Positions 25,691-34,143 of a stretch of DNA of 40,624 nt are shown in pieces. This stretch comes from Planococcus sp. ISL-110 (lineage in GTDB: Bacteria; Bacillota; Bacilli; Bacillales_A; Planococcaceae). The stretch lies in assembly GCF_018613575.1 (NCBI RefSeq), contig NZ_JAGGPX010000018.1:1-40624 (forward strand), written 5' to 3'. Under the pieces are notes generated by a model. It was not told the origin of the DNA and did no database searches. It saw nothing but the letters and a program-made list of their open reading frames with translations. The translations under genes were made by a program, and so were the position numbers. Numbering within the stretch: the first letter of the stretch is position 1; every line of letters starts with the position of its first letter.

Positions 25691-27544
25691 ATGGCATCAG
25701 TTAACCGGTTTATCCAATTTAATAACGAAACCATCGATACAAAGATGCTTCATCAAATGGAGCTGCTCGCTGGCGCATTGGCGGATGCTCCTTATCTGAA
25801 AGTGACGACGCGCAAATTGGTGGAATTGCGGCCATCTGAAGCGGCCATGTCCATCAGCGTTTTTTGGCGGCATCGCACAAAGCGGATCGAGCGCAATGGC
25901 TACCTGTCGGATATCTATTTGATGGCGGCCGGCTATTGGCGTGATTTCAGTCTTGCGGCATGGCGGAAGTTCAAAAAGAGCGATACTTCTTTGCCGAGCC
26001 TGCGGGAACAACTGCTATTATGCGCAGAGGAATTCAGGCTATCCGAACAAATCAAAGCGGCTCGTCCCGGAACGGCTGCGGCTTTTGATACACGGGAAAC
26101 CGTTTACACCGAATACCACAGGGATCAGTTTAAGCAAAACCGTAAAAAGGGCTTTAAAAGCGATTTGTTGCTAAATGCAGCTTATTTGCGCTTGCGTGGC
26201 GTTGAAGTAGATGCAGGTGAGCATTTTAATGCCCTGTTTTTCATTTGGACTGATTTGTTTGAAGCAAAGTCGACAATGGATTCAGTAAAAATAGTGGGCC
26301 GGCTCATGGATCGAGCTGAATTCATGCTCGATTCGGATGCGCTGCACACTTATTATACTTTTGGCGAAGCAGCTGGAAAAATACCGCCTTTCCACTACCA
26401 CGAAGGGATTGAAGCCGAAGAGGCGGACGAGCCCGAAGAAATTGAGACCATTGAAGAATGGTTCCAGTCCTGGCATCAGGAAGCCGAAATGAGCGAGGCG
26501 CCGGCAATGGAATTTGAGCTCGAACGCGGCGACTCCCAGCTCGCGGAGGGCGGCAGGGAAGAAGAAGGAGCCGGAGATGTGCAGCAGACCGCTAAAGGTG
26601 ATTCAAGCGGAGAGCATCTCGAAGACAGTGATGCCGAGGACCGACAGATGGCAAGCCGTCCGAAAGGGGCGGAGGGTAAATTCGGTTCTGCCAATGACCA
26701 GGTAGTGTATCACGAATCCAGACTAAGAGCCGACGGCGATCATCGCCTTGACATTGAAGCCTGGCGAAAAAAACAGGCTCCGTACGTGCGTGCTTTGCTG
26801 AAAGAGCTGAAAAAACGGATGACCCAAAGGCAGGAAGGGGTACGCAACAACTTGAACGCAGGAAGGCTGTCGAAAAAACTGGTGCCGTTGGCGATCGAAG
26901 AACGGCCCAAGCCGTTTTACCGAAAAACGGCGCCTTCCAAAGAACTGGATGCGGTTTTTTGCCTATTGATTGATGGTTCCGCATCGATGCTCGATAAACT
27001 GGATGAAACAAAGCAAGCCGTTCTGTTGTTCCACGATGTGCTGCGCGGGTTGAATGTTCCGCATGAAATCGTGCTGTTTTACGAAGACGCTTACGAAGCC
27101 AGTGATGCTGAGCAACCAAACTATTTTGAGTGGATGCACAAGTTTGAAGATCGCGGCAAAGACCACGCTCAGGAAATCGCGTCACTCGATGCACATGAAG
27201 ACAACCGGGACGGCTTCGCCATTCGCTGGATGAACAGCCGCCTGAAACGCCGGACCGAAAAACACCGGTTTTTACTGGTCTTTTCTGACGGGGAGCCATC
27301 TGCCTATAATTACGCTGAAAACGGCGTGGTGGATACGGCAAACGCCGTTGCGGAGGCGAAAAAGCAGGGCATCGAAGTCCTGCATCTGTTTTTGAGCGGC
27401 GACTCGATTACTGAAGAGCAAGCTGCGTTTTACCGGATGATGTATGGCAATAAATCCGTTAGTGCCGATTCCTTAGAACAATTTGTCGAACAGACCCTGC
27501 GCCTCTTGAAAAGAAGCTTGCATCTGGTGATTCAGGCAGGATGA
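25691..27544 (+). CDS. yojO: VWA-domain protein, partner of the MoxR ATPase (YojO/NorD-like)
   Basis: 617 residues. The N-terminal half is helical; then comes a low-complexity acidic linker (about residues 235-330, rich in Glu, Asp, Gly and Ser). The C-terminal von Willebrand A domain begins near residue 420 and has an intact metal-ion-dependent adhesion motif, LIDGSASM (DxSxS at about 427), with the later SDGEPSAYNY. This architecture is that of CbbO/NorD proteins, which the MoxR partner acts through. The start is the ATG at 25691 after GTAGGTGG. No terminator is apparent; repeat R4 lies downstream. Confidence 0.88.
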   Translation: MASVNRFIQFNNETIDTKMLHQMELLAGALADAPYLKVTTRKLVELRPSEAAMSISVFWRHRTKRIERNGYLSDIYLMAAGYWRDFSLAAWRKFKKSDTSLPSLREQLLLCAEEFRLSEQIKAARPGTAAAFDTRETVYTEYHRDQFKQNRKKGFKSDLLLNAAYLRLRGVEVDAGEHFNALFFIWTDLFEAKSTMDSVKIVGRLMDRAEFMLDSDALHTYYTFGEAAGKIPPFHYHEGIEAEEADEPEEIETIEEWFQSWHQEAEMSEAPAMEFELERGDSQLAEGGREEEGAGDVQQTAKGDSSGEHLEDSDAEDRQMASRPKGAEGKFGSANDQVVYHESRLRADGDHRLDIEAWRKKQAPYVRALLKELKKRMTQRQEGVRNNLNAGRLSKKLVPLAIEERPKPFYRKTAPSKELDAVFCLLIDGSASMLDKLDETKQAVLLFHDVLRGLNVPHEIVLFYEDAYEASDAEQPNYFEWMHKFEDRGKDHAQEIASLDAHEDNRDGFAIRWMNSRLKRRTEKHRFLLVFSDGEPSAYNYAENGVVDTANAVAEAKKQGIEVLHLFLSGDSITEEQAAFYRMMYGNKSVSADSLEQFVEQTLRLLKRSLHLVIQAG

Positions 27545-27643
27545 TTTTTAACTTTTTATGGTTAAGATTTGCTTGTAACAATAGTTGTATCCCAGTATAA
27601 GGATTTATTTTCTGAAAAGTAAAGCTCGCAGAATACTTTCTAA

Positions 27644-27933
27644 CTATATAAGTTGAACTAAAGAGACCAGCTTTTACCCAACGCTTCGGCCGCTTTGGGC
27701 ATGGCTCCTGGACGCGCCGGCGCTAAGAGATTAATTGAATTCGTAGCGAGCTTCTGTTTTGCCACTGTATTCATAACGGGCGTTTAGACCGAGTCCGTTC
27801 GGCGTAAGCCCTTGGCAGCTGGCACCGCGACGTCCTGTCCGCACCAGCTGCATGACCCGCATCCTGCGGGCCCGAAAGCAGAGCTGGTTTGCGGAATACC
27901 AGCAAGCGAAGATCATTAGTTTAACTCATATAG
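27644..27933 (+). repeat. Dispersed intergenic repeat, copy R4
   Basis: Ends CTATATAAGTTGAACTAAAG and TTAGTTTAACTCATATAG form a clear inverted repeat. The core CGCTTCGGCCGCTTTGGGC runs directly into ATGGCTCCTGGACGCGCCGGCGC because the first hairpin is deleted. The inner module of R2 is present in changed form: CAGCTGGCACCGCGACGTCC, then CCAGCTGCATGACCCGCATCC. It ends with GGTTTGCGGAATACC. It occupies most of the 458-base gap between the VWA gene and the convergent telA gene; the first 100 bases of that gap show no feature. Confidence 0.85.
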
Positions 27934-27965
27934 GCTGGAACACTTTCCATGAAATAAAACACACA

Positions 27966-27997
27966 AAACCCCGGAAGCTAGTGAGCTTCCGGGGTTT
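27966..27997 (-). terminator. Terminator of the xpaC-telA operon
   Basis: A perfect 14-bp stem AAACCCCGGAAGCT/AGCTTCCGGGGTTT with loop AGTG, five bases past the telA stop codon on the minus strand. It could also stop plus-strand read-through. Confidence 0.85.
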
Positions 27998-28002
27998 AAA
28001 CT

Positions 28003-29184
28003 TTAAATATTATTCTTTTCGCTATTGTCGTGGATGGCGAGAAGGCGTTGTTTCAAATCTTCTTCCATACGACCGATTTCAAGCTCTGCCGCTTTGCGGT
28101 TTCTGCGTCCTTCTGCTTGGATCTTCAGCGTTTCTTCAATAGTTTCGAGCAGGTTTTCCTGTGTTTTCTTCAAGGTGTCGATTTCGACGATGCCGCGCTC
28201 GTTTTCACGGGCGGTTTCGATCGAATTCATTTTCAGCATTTCCGAGTTTTTCAAGAGCAGGTCATTTGTGGTTGAGGTGACTTGCTTTTGGGCTTCCACG
28301 GCCTTGAGCTGTTTGTTCAATGTCAACGCAATGGCAATCTGGTTTTTCCATAATGGAATCGACGTCATGATGGAAGACTGGATCTTTTCCGCCAGGGTTT
28401 GGTTGGTCTGTTGGATCATGCGGATCTGCGGTGCGCTTTGAATGGTGATTTGGCGTGATAGCTGCAGATCGTACAGGCGTTTTTCCAGCCGGTCCACGTA
28501 TTGGACCATATCGTTGACTTCCTGATAGACCATTTGATCCTGCGAAGTTTCCGCTTTTTTGCGGAGTGCAGGAATCGTTTCGTTCATGATTTCATCGCGC
28601 TTTAATTCAGCTGCAGCGATATAGACATTCAAAGCCTGGAAATAAGTTTTGTTCTGGTCGTAAAGCTGCTCCAGCATCTGAACATCATCCAGCAGACTGC
28701 GTTTGGAATGGTCGAGTTGGATGCTGATGCGGTCAACCTGGCTGCTGAGCTTTTGGTATTTGCTCATCATTTCCTGGACCGAGTATTTGGCTTTTGAAAA
28801 CAGCTTGCGGATTCCTGTTTTTTTGCTTTGTGTCAACTCTTCAGGATTCAGTTCCTGCAGCTTTTTCATCAAGTCATGCAGCACGTCACCAACAGGGCCG
28901 ATGTCTTTATGTTGAACATGGTCGAGCATCTTGTGTGAAAACTGGCTCAGCTGGTTTTGGGCATTAGCGCCGTAAGTCAGGATCGCTTCATTATTGCCGA
29001 TCGGAATTTGCTTGGCAAGCTCGCGTGCTTTGGCCTGCTCTTCTTTCGTTAAGCGATCCATCAAAGCGACAGGGCGGCCTTCTGCCTGTTCGGCAACTGA
29101 CTGCTCCTGCTTTTCCAATTGCATGCCAAAAGGCGATTCCAATAAATCATCCAATTCACTTCGTGTTGATGGTTTCTCTGTCAT
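28003..29184 (-). CDS. yaaN: TelA family protein (toxic anion resistance, YaaN-like)
   Basis: A 393-residue soluble protein, almost wholly alpha-helical with long coiled-coil stretches, as in the TelA family (PF05816). The family is named for tellurite resistance, but the biochemical role is unknown; in Firmicutes it is often linked to envelope stress. Visible parts: [20 protein letters not shown] and the region around [20 protein letters not shown], with long Gln/Glu/Lys helices to the end. The ATG at 29184 has GGGAGACG before it; the frame extends further upstream without a site. It overlaps xpaC by 29 bases. The xpaC-yaaN order matches B. subtilis. Confidence 0.88.
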   Translation of the reverse strand: MTEKPSTRSELDDLLESPFGMQLEKQEQSVAEQAEGRPVALMDRLTKEEQAKARELAKQIPIGNNEAILTYGANAQNQLSQFSHKMLDHVQHKDIGPVGDVLHDLMKKLQELNPEELTQSKKTGIRKLFSKAKYSVQEMMSKYQKLSSQVDRISIQLDHSKRSLLDDVQMLEQLYDQNKTYFQALNVYIAAAELKRDEIMNETIPALRKKAETSQDQMVYQEVNDMVQYVDRLEKRLYDLQLSRQITIQSAPQIRMIQQTNQTLAEKIQSSIMTSIPLWKNQIAIALTLNKQLKAVEAQKQVTSTTNDLLLKNSEMLKMNSIETARENERGIVEIDTLKKTQENLLETIEETLKIQAEGRRNRKAAELEIGRMEEDLKQRLLAIHDNSEKNNI

Positions 29185-29863
29185 CTTCCACGTCTCCCTC
29201 GTGTTCAGGCTCTGGCTGAACGAGTAATTTCTGGTCATTGTGCTGATTGACAGCTAATTGGGCATAATCCAGTTCCATCCGCAATTTTTCAACATCGCTG
29301 GATAGCACACGCTTTAAATCCTGCTCCATCACTTTGTTAAGTGACAGCAGCATTTCCCGCGTGTCCTGCAATGCCACGCGCATTTCCCGGTCCTTGACCG
29401 GTTGCCCGACCAATAAGGTGTATTTCTCCGTCAATTCAATGGCTGAATCCAGGTGGGAATAAAAGAACGGTTCAGCCAAATAAAATTTCCGTGGGTTTTG
29501 TTGGACCACGATAATGATTTTATTCGCGATTTTTGTCATGTCCATCAATTGCTTGAAGGATGAAATGGAACGGACTTTATAATAATTGCCTTGCAGCTGC
29601 TTGATTTTTTCTTTGCCTTCTTTTATTTGGTTCCGCACATTTTTAAATTCACTTCGGGTCATCCCGAGATTTTTGGAATCAGAGGAAATCTGAACTTGTT
29701 TAATGGTGCTGTTGCTGGCGATATATGTTCCGGCAGCCACGGCTCCAGAAGCGATCAACCCGATTTCTGCGCCTAAATAAAGGACCGGGAACATCACTGT
29801 CATGAGAGGCAGGCTGACGGATTGCCTTTTGATGAAATTTTCAATTGGCTTTAGGGGCTTCAT
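29156..29863 (-). CDS. xpaC: XpaC family membrane protein
   Basis: A 235-residue protein of the XpaC family (PF10112, named after hydrolysis of 5-bromo-4-chloroindolyl phosphate). A hydrophobic N-terminal region ([20 protein letters not shown] and [10 protein letters not shown]) predicts a membrane hairpin. The rest is charged and helical. The enzyme activity in the family name is weakly established. It starts at the ATG at 29863 after AAGGAGGTCC and runs past the telA start by 29 bases, so both are surely co-translated. The C-terminal tail is acidic ([14 protein letters not shown]). Confidence 0.87.
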   Translation of the reverse strand: MKPLKPIENFIKRQSVSLPLMTVMFPVLYLGAEIGLIASGAVAAGTYIASNSTIKQVQISSDSKNLGMTRSEFKNVRNQIKEGKEKIKQLQGNYYKVRSISSFKQLMDMTKIANKIIIVVQQNPRKFYLAEPFFYSHLDSAIELTEKYTLLVGQPVKDREMRVALQDTREMLLSLNKVMEQDLKRVLSSDVEKLRMELDYAQLAVNQHNDQKLLVQPEPEHEGDVEDDRETINTK

Positions 29864-30067
29864 GCAAAGGACCTCCTTCACTGCTACTTAATCTATACGT
29901 CCTGGACACTGAAAAGTTTCATATCAATGCCTTCTCTACCTTGTATTTTACGTGAAAGAGGAAGTCAATACAAACTTTCGAATCCGTAGGGAAGATTAGG
30001 CGAAACACTTTACAAGCCCAAAAAATTTTGGCACAATGCTAAATAGAAAGAAACGAGGCGGATTGCT

Positions 30068-30364
30068 ATGCACGAAATCGTCTATATCCGAGCTGATTAT
30101 GAACCTTGGTGGATGTTTGATGGCTGGGAAGAGAAAGTCATCTCACGTCAGAAATTCGAGTCAGCCGAGAAGGCACAGCATTATCTGGAAGAACTTGAAC
30201 GGGATTTTAGCCGTCGATTTTCTGGACGCGAAAAAAGGGATCCTGCCTTTACCGCATATTGGAATGAAGAAGAAATGGAATATTGCGATAAATGCGAAGA
30301 GGATTTACAGATATTTCACGGCTTGATTTGGCTTTCTAATGGCAAACCAAAGATAAGTTTTTAG
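30068..30364 (+). CDS. DUF1033 family protein
   Basis: A 98-residue soluble protein with the DUF1033 pattern: the N-terminal YIRADYEPWWMFDGWEEKV, then FTAYWNEEEMEYCDKCEEDL with a CxxC pair, and FHGLIWLSNGKP. Function unknown. The start codon ATG is preceded by ACGAGGCGG. A strong promoter for the cold-shock gene begins seven bases after its stop, so no separate terminator was found between. Confidence 0.85.
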   Translation: MHEIVYIRADYEPWWMFDGWEEKVISRQKFESAEKAQHYLEELERDFSRRFSGREKRDPAFTAYWNEEEMEYCDKCEEDLQIFHGLIWLSNGKPKISF

Positions 30365-30370
30365 ATTTAT

Positions 30371-30398
30371 TTGACTTTTGTAGTCAATTTGATATAAT
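30371..30398 (+). promoter_or_regulatory. Sigma-A promoter of the cold-shock gene
   Basis: TTGACT (30371-30376), a 16-base spacer, and a perfect TATAAT (30393-30398). Transcription should start near 30405, giving an untranslated leader of about 144 bases. Confidence 0.85.
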
Positions 30399-30434
30399 TA
30401 CATTAACAATATGAATTCTTCACCAATTACAGCT

Positions 30435-30497
30435 ATTCACATATTCCCAAAAGTGATCAGCACGTGATGGTACTTTAGGGAATATGTGAATTTTTTT
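30435..30497 (+). promoter_or_regulatory. Terminator-like hairpin in the cold-shock mRNA leader
   Basis: A perfect 14-bp stem (ATTCACATATTCCC with GGGAATATGTGAAT) continues inward through AAAGT/ACTTT and ATCA/TGAT to a small loop. It is followed directly by seven Ts. It lies between promoter and start codon, where it could act as an attenuator or as a temperature-sensitive structure. The structure is seen in the sequence; the regulatory role is inferred. Confidence 0.65.
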
Positions 30498-30548
30498 ATT
30501 TGAAAAGATTCCATATTGAAAATTTTTTTACCTTGGGAGGTAATTTAT

Positions 30549-30749
30549 ATGCAAGAAGGAACAGTAAAATGGTTTAACTCAGAAAAAGGCTTTGGTTTTA
30601 TTGAAGTTGAAGGCGGAGACGATGTATTCGTACATTTCTCAGCAATCCAAGGTGAAGGCTTTAAAACGCTTGACGAAGGGCAACGTGTTGAGTTCGAAGT
30701 AGAAGAAGGCAACCGTGGACCACAAGCAACAAACGTATCTAAAGCTTAA
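30549..30749 (+). CDS. Cold-shock protein, CspA/CspB family
   Basis: A 66-residue single cold-shock domain that binds single-stranded RNA/DNA and acts as an RNA chaperone. RNP1 is KGFGFIEV and RNP2 is VFVHFS; the start [14 protein letters not shown] and end [10 protein letters not shown] are standard. It is strongly acidic. It begins after GGGAGGTAA (ATG at 30549; an earlier in-frame ATG at 30516 lies upstream of the ribosome site). A strong promoter and a long structured leader point to post-transcriptional control, as in other csp genes. Confidence 0.97.
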   Translation: MQEGTVKWFNSEKGFGFIEVEGGDDVFVHFSAIQGEGFKTLDEGQRVEFEVEEGNRGPQATNVSKA

Positions 30750-30754
30750 TGACC

Positions 30755-30786
30755 AAGAACCGCTCTCTCGGGAGCGGTTCTTTTTT
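30755..30786 (+). terminator. Terminator after the cold-shock gene
   Basis: An 11-bp stem AAGAACCGCTC/GAGCGGTTCTT with a 6-base loop and a T run. Confidence 0.93.
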
Positions 30787-30991
30787 ACGGTCACTATAAA
30801 TTATACGGCAATCCACTCCCAGAATTTTCTATACCGCTCTATCGTTGCACCTTACTGGCTTTAATCGAAGGGGCATATTTTTTTCAGTAATGCCAAACTG
30901 CCTGGACGGTTAGCCGCGATAAAGGTTTTTATTTATGGACGCAGGGTATAAATAGATGACTGGCGAAAGAGAATTATGGGAGGTTTTATGA

Positions 30992-31198
30992 ATGGAAGGC
31001 AAAGTGAAATCATTTGATGAGAATAAAGGCATAGGCATGATCACAGGTGACAATGGGGAAGATTTCTTTTTCGAGGAAATCAATATCAATGTCGAGGGCT
31101 TCCGGAAACTGGTACCAGGCCAACCGGTAAAATTCACCGTGTATGAAGGCGTAGCCGATAAAGAACGTGTAGCGACAAATGTGACATTGATATTCTAA
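30992..31198 (+). CDS. Divergent small cold-shock-domain protein
   Basis: A 68-residue protein with the cold-shock-domain pattern, but clearly divergent from the gene just before it. The RNP1 position reads KGIGMITGDNGEDFFF instead of KGFGFI, and the second half ends PVKFTVYEGVADKERVATNV. Aromatic residues that contact RNA in RNP1 are largely replaced, so nucleic-acid binding may differ. It begins after ATGGGAGGTTTT, 242 bases downstream of the first csp gene and beyond its terminator. The 30787-30991 stretch holds no gene; GGTATAAAT near 30945 is a possible -10. Confidence 0.8.
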   Translation: MEGKVKSFDENKGIGMITGDNGEDFFFEEININVEGFRKLVPGQPVKFTVYEGVADKERVATNVTLIF

Positions 31199-31252
31199 AT
31201 AATGAGTGATACTCGTTAATTGCGTAATCGAAAGAATAAGGAGGATACAGGA

Positions 31253-31729
31253 ATGGCCGATGAATATTTAAAAAAACCGATGCCAAGCAAAAAAAAGCAA
31301 GAAGATTTTTACTATAAGCTCCGCAAAAAAGTACAGAATTGGGTGGACTCCAAACCTAAAATATTCGGAACGGTCAGCGGCTATGTATTGTTCGCACCGG
31401 ATTTGTTCCACCTGCTGACGAGATTGATGCTGGACAGCCGGATTGATTCGAAAAGCAAGGCTGCAGTCGGTGCGGGTATCATGTATTTCATCGCACCAAT
31501 TGATTTCCTGCCAGAGCTTTTGATTGGTCCTGCAGGATTCCTGGATGATGTTGTGGTTGCGGTATTTGTCATCAACACGATACTGAACAAATTCCCGGCG
31601 GAAGTCATTACAGAGCATTGGACAGGGGACGAAGACTTATTGGCTTTTATCAAAAAAGTATCCAATTCAAGTAATAAATACGTTTCCAAATTGCCTGCTG
31701 GCCGTTTGGTGAAACGTTTCATGAAATAA
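31253..31729 (+). CDS. DUF1232 (YkvA-like) membrane protein
   Basis: A 158-residue protein containing the DUF1232 domain, seen as KSKAAVGAGIMYFIAPIDFLPELLIGPAGFLDDVVVAVFV. The family has two membrane-associated helices around the conserved (Y/F)x(I/L)xPIDxxPD pattern; here PIDFLPE carries Glu. The N-terminus is strongly basic (PSKKKQEDFYYKLRKKVQ). The function is unknown. AAGGAGG fixes the ATG at 31253. A terminator follows after 12 bases. Confidence 0.87.
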   Translation: MADEYLKKPMPSKKKQEDFYYKLRKKVQNWVDSKPKIFGTVSGYVLFAPDLFHLLTRLMLDSRIDSKSKAAVGAGIMYFIAPIDFLPELLIGPAGFLDDVVVAVFVINTILNKFPAEVITEHWTGDEDLLAFIKKVSNSSNKYVSKLPAGRLVKRFMK

Positions 31730-31741
31730 AGCAGCATAGAG

Positions 31742-31776
31742 AAAGCCGCGGATCTGCGAAGATCCGCGGCTTTTCT
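31742..31776 (+). terminator. Terminator after the DUF1232 gene
   Basis: A perfect 14-bp stem AAAGCCGCGGATCT/AGATCCGCGGCTTT with loop GCGA, followed by TCTTTG. Confidence 0.85.
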
Positions 31777-31783
31777 TTGTCGT

Positions 31784-31829
31784 AAAAAAAACAGCAGACG
31801 CGCTCGTGTAAATGAGTGCGCCTGCTGTT
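31784..31829 (-). terminator. Terminator of the ABC-F gene
   Basis: Minus-strand hairpin (AACAGCAGGCGCACTC with GAGCGCGTCTGCTGTT; one mismatch and one G-T pair), followed by a run of eight Ts. It starts 20 bases past the ABC-F stop codon. Confidence 0.85.
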
Positions 31830-31849
31830 GGAATGGCAGATATTCGATT

Positions 31850-33457
31850 TTAGTTTGTGATTCCCTGGGTATCTTTCCATTCCAGGTATTCATCGTAGCC
31901 CAATTGCTTGTCGAGGATCGAACCGTCTTCACGGATTTCAATCACGCGGTTTGCAACCGTCTGGATAAACTGATGGTCATGGGAAGTGAAGACCATGGCA
32001 CCTTTAAAGGCGATCATGCCATTGTTCAAAGCCTGGATCGATTCAAGGTCCAAGTGGTTGGTCGGCTCATCCAATAACAGGACGTTGGCGTGTGACAGCA
32101 TCATTTTCGACAGCATGCAGCGCACTTTTTCGCCACCGGATAAAACAGAAGGTTTCTTTTTCACTTCTTCGCCGGAGAACAGCATTCTGCCGAGGAAGCC
32201 GCGAAGGAACGTTTCGCTTTCGTCTTCTGGTGAGTACTGGCGGAGCCAATCCACCAATGACAATTCACTGCCTTCAAAGTAGAGGTTGTTGTCGATCGGC
32301 AAGTAAGCGCGTGAAGTGGTGACGCCCCAGCGAGCCGTACCGGATGCCGGCTGGTCTTCTTCAGCGAGGATGCGGAGAAGCGCCGATTTTGCAAGCGGAT
32401 CACCGACCAGGACGATTTTATCGTCTTTGTTCAGATTAAAGCTGACGTTGTTCAACAATTGCTTGCCGTCAACTGTTTGGCTGACATCTTTCACCGTCAG
32501 CACATCGTTGCCGATTTCGCGTCCGATGGTGAAGTTGACGAACGGATATTTACGGGAAGAAGGGCGGATATCATCCAGTTCGATTTTATCAAGCATTTTC
32601 TTCCGTGATGTCGCCTGCTTCGATTTGGAAGCGTTGGCGGAGAAGCGGGTGATAAAGGCTTGAAGCTCTTTAATCTTTTCCTCTTTTTTCGAGTTCTGAT
32701 CCGAGGCCAAACGGGTAGCCAATTGGCTTGATTCGTACCAGAAGTCGTAGTTTCCGACATAAAGCTGAATTTTACCAAAGTCAAGATCGGCGATATGCGT
32801 ACATACTTTGTTCAGGAAGTGGCGGTCATGCGATACGACGATGACAGTGTTGTTAAAGTTGATCAGGAATTCTTCCAGCCATTGGATCGCTTTCAAGTCC
32901 AGATGGTTGGTCGGCTCATCCAGCAATAGAACATCGGGTTTGCCGAATAAAGCCTGCGCCAAAAGCACTTTCACTTTATCGGAACCGGATAGTTCAGCCA
33001 ATTTCTTGTCGTGCAGATCCTCAGAAATGCCAAGGCCCTGCAGCAGGATCGCGGCTTCGGATTCAGCTTCCCAACCGTTCAATTCTGCAAACTCGCCTTC
33101 AAGCTCAGCAGCGCGCATGCCGTCTTCATCAGAGAAATCTTCCTTCATGTAGATGGCGTTTTTCTCGGACATGACCTCATATAATTTCTTATGGCCCATA
33201 ATAACCGTCTCAAGAACAGCATACTCTTCGAACTCAAAGTGGTTTTGCTTTAATACAGCAAGGCGTTCGCCAGATCCCATATAGACATTTCCAGACTGTG
33301 CATCAAGTTCACCGGAAAGAATTTTAATGAACGTCGATTTGCCGGCACCATTGGCACCAATCAATCCGTAGCAATTGCCGGGGTTAAATTGAATATTTAC
33401 ATCTTCGAATAGTTTGCGGTCACCAAAGCGAAGACTTACATCATTTACAGCTATCAT
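31850..33457 (-). CDS. ykpA: ABC-F family ATPase (YkpA-like)
   Basis: A 535-residue tandem ABC ATPase without membrane spans; ABC-F proteins bind the ribosome and help stalled translation. The first domain has Walker A GANGAGKS (34-41), a signature written LSGSDKVKV, and LLLDEPTNHLDL. A linker rich in Ser/Lys/Gln (about 240-300) joins the second domain, which has LSGGEKVRC and a second DEPTNHLDL, but its Walker A is degenerate (VGDPLAKSALL in place of GxxGxGKS). B. subtilis YkpA is, as I recall, similarly atypical there. It has a good AGGAGGTAC ribosome site on the minus strand and its own terminator. Confidence 0.93.
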   Translation of the reverse strand: MIAVNDVSLRFGDRKLFEDVNIQFNPGNCYGLIGANGAGKSTFIKILSGELDAQSGNVYMGSGERLAVLKQNHFEFEEYAVLETVIMGHKKLYEVMSEKNAIYMKEDFSDEDGMRAAELEGEFAELNGWEAESEAAILLQGLGISEDLHDKKLAELSGSDKVKVLLAQALFGKPDVLLLDEPTNHLDLKAIQWLEEFLINFNNTVIVVSHDRHFLNKVCTHIADLDFGKIQLYVGNYDFWYESSQLATRLASDQNSKKEEKIKELQAFITRFSANASKSKQATSRKKMLDKIELDDIRPSSRKYPFVNFTIGREIGNDVLTVKDVSQTVDGKQLLNNVSFNLNKDDKIVLVGDPLAKSALLRILAEEDQPASGTARWGVTTSRAYLPIDNNLYFEGSELSLVDWLRQYSPEDESETFLRGFLGRMLFSGEEVKKKPSVLSGGEKVRCMLSKMMLSHANVLLLDEPTNHLDLESIQALNNGMIAFKGAMVFTSHDHQFIQTVANRVIEIREDGSILDKQLGYDEYLEWKDTQGITN

Positions 33458-33564
33458 TTATACGTACCTCCTAAATTTCACAATAAGAAGAGTATACCAC
33501 GAAATCCACGGAAATCGATAGCAATCGCCCGTGGTCTCGGATAAACTAAAAATATGAGCTTGGT

Positions 33565-33798
33565 TTATCTTGTTTTGCGTTTCACATATGCTTCCAGCAT
33601 GCCGAGTTCCTTATTCAGCAAATACTCCATCTGTACATAGTCACGCCGGCCGGGGATGTGTTCCGGCGTCAGGCCTTTCATCGAATAGATAAAGTAGTAG
33701 CCGCCGATTTGGCGAAACAACACGACAACATGCGGGAATTCATCGAAAAGCGCTTTTATGTTGTAGCGTTTTGCGTAACTCCAGTTTACGAGCTTCAT
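33565..33798 (-). CDS. Hypothetical protein, 77 aa
   Basis: I do not recognise this protein. It is basic and soluble-looking, with a hydrophobic beta-like stretch (FPHVVVLFRQIGGYYFIYSM) and a charged C-terminus (YLLNKELGMLEAYVKRKTR). An AAAGGCGGG ribosome site precedes the ATG on the minus strand. No partner is evident: it lies 107 bases upstream of the ABC-F start, in the same direction, with no terminator seen between. Confidence 0.65.
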   Translation of the reverse strand: MKLVNWSYAKRYNIKALFDEFPHVVVLFRQIGGYYFIYSMKGLTPEHIPGRRDYVQMEYLLNKELGMLEAYVKRKTR

Positions 33799-34014
33799 CG
33801 ATTACCCGCCTTTCACACCTTTATTTTAAATGATGGAAGGTGGAGAACACAAGTTTGGCGTTGTGTACTGATCATTACAGCAGAATAGAATATAATGTCT
33901 TGAAATTCAGCAAATGCGCTATTTTGTTTTTTTGCTTCTTAATTAATGAAGAACTCACTCCAGGTGGACGCTTTTCTCCGCCTTCTGGTGTTTCTTCTGA
34001 TTCGTCTGAGCACC

Positions 34015-34133
34015 AATAGAAGTTGAACTTAAGATCAGTCATTTCATGCTCTGCTTCGCCCAGCAAGTAGACGCGCCGGTGCCGTTTTTTTACTTGAAAA
34101 ATATGGATCGACACACTTAATTTTGTTAACAGG
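34015..34133 (+). repeat. Left half of the dispersed repeat (R5), upstream of the MFS gene
   Basis: Starts AATAGAAGTTGAACTTAAG, the left-end motif of R1, followed by a degraded core (CTGCTTCGCCCAGCAAGTAG), ACGCGCCGGTGCCG, and a stretch (GACACACTTAATTTTGTTAAC) similar to CACTCACTTAATTTAGTAG of R1. It stops at the MFS gene ribosome site. The right half of the same repeat appears only after that gene. The rest of the 345-base gap (33799-34014) contains no gene I can support. Confidence 0.65.
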
Positions 34134-34143
34134 AGGAAAAAAC

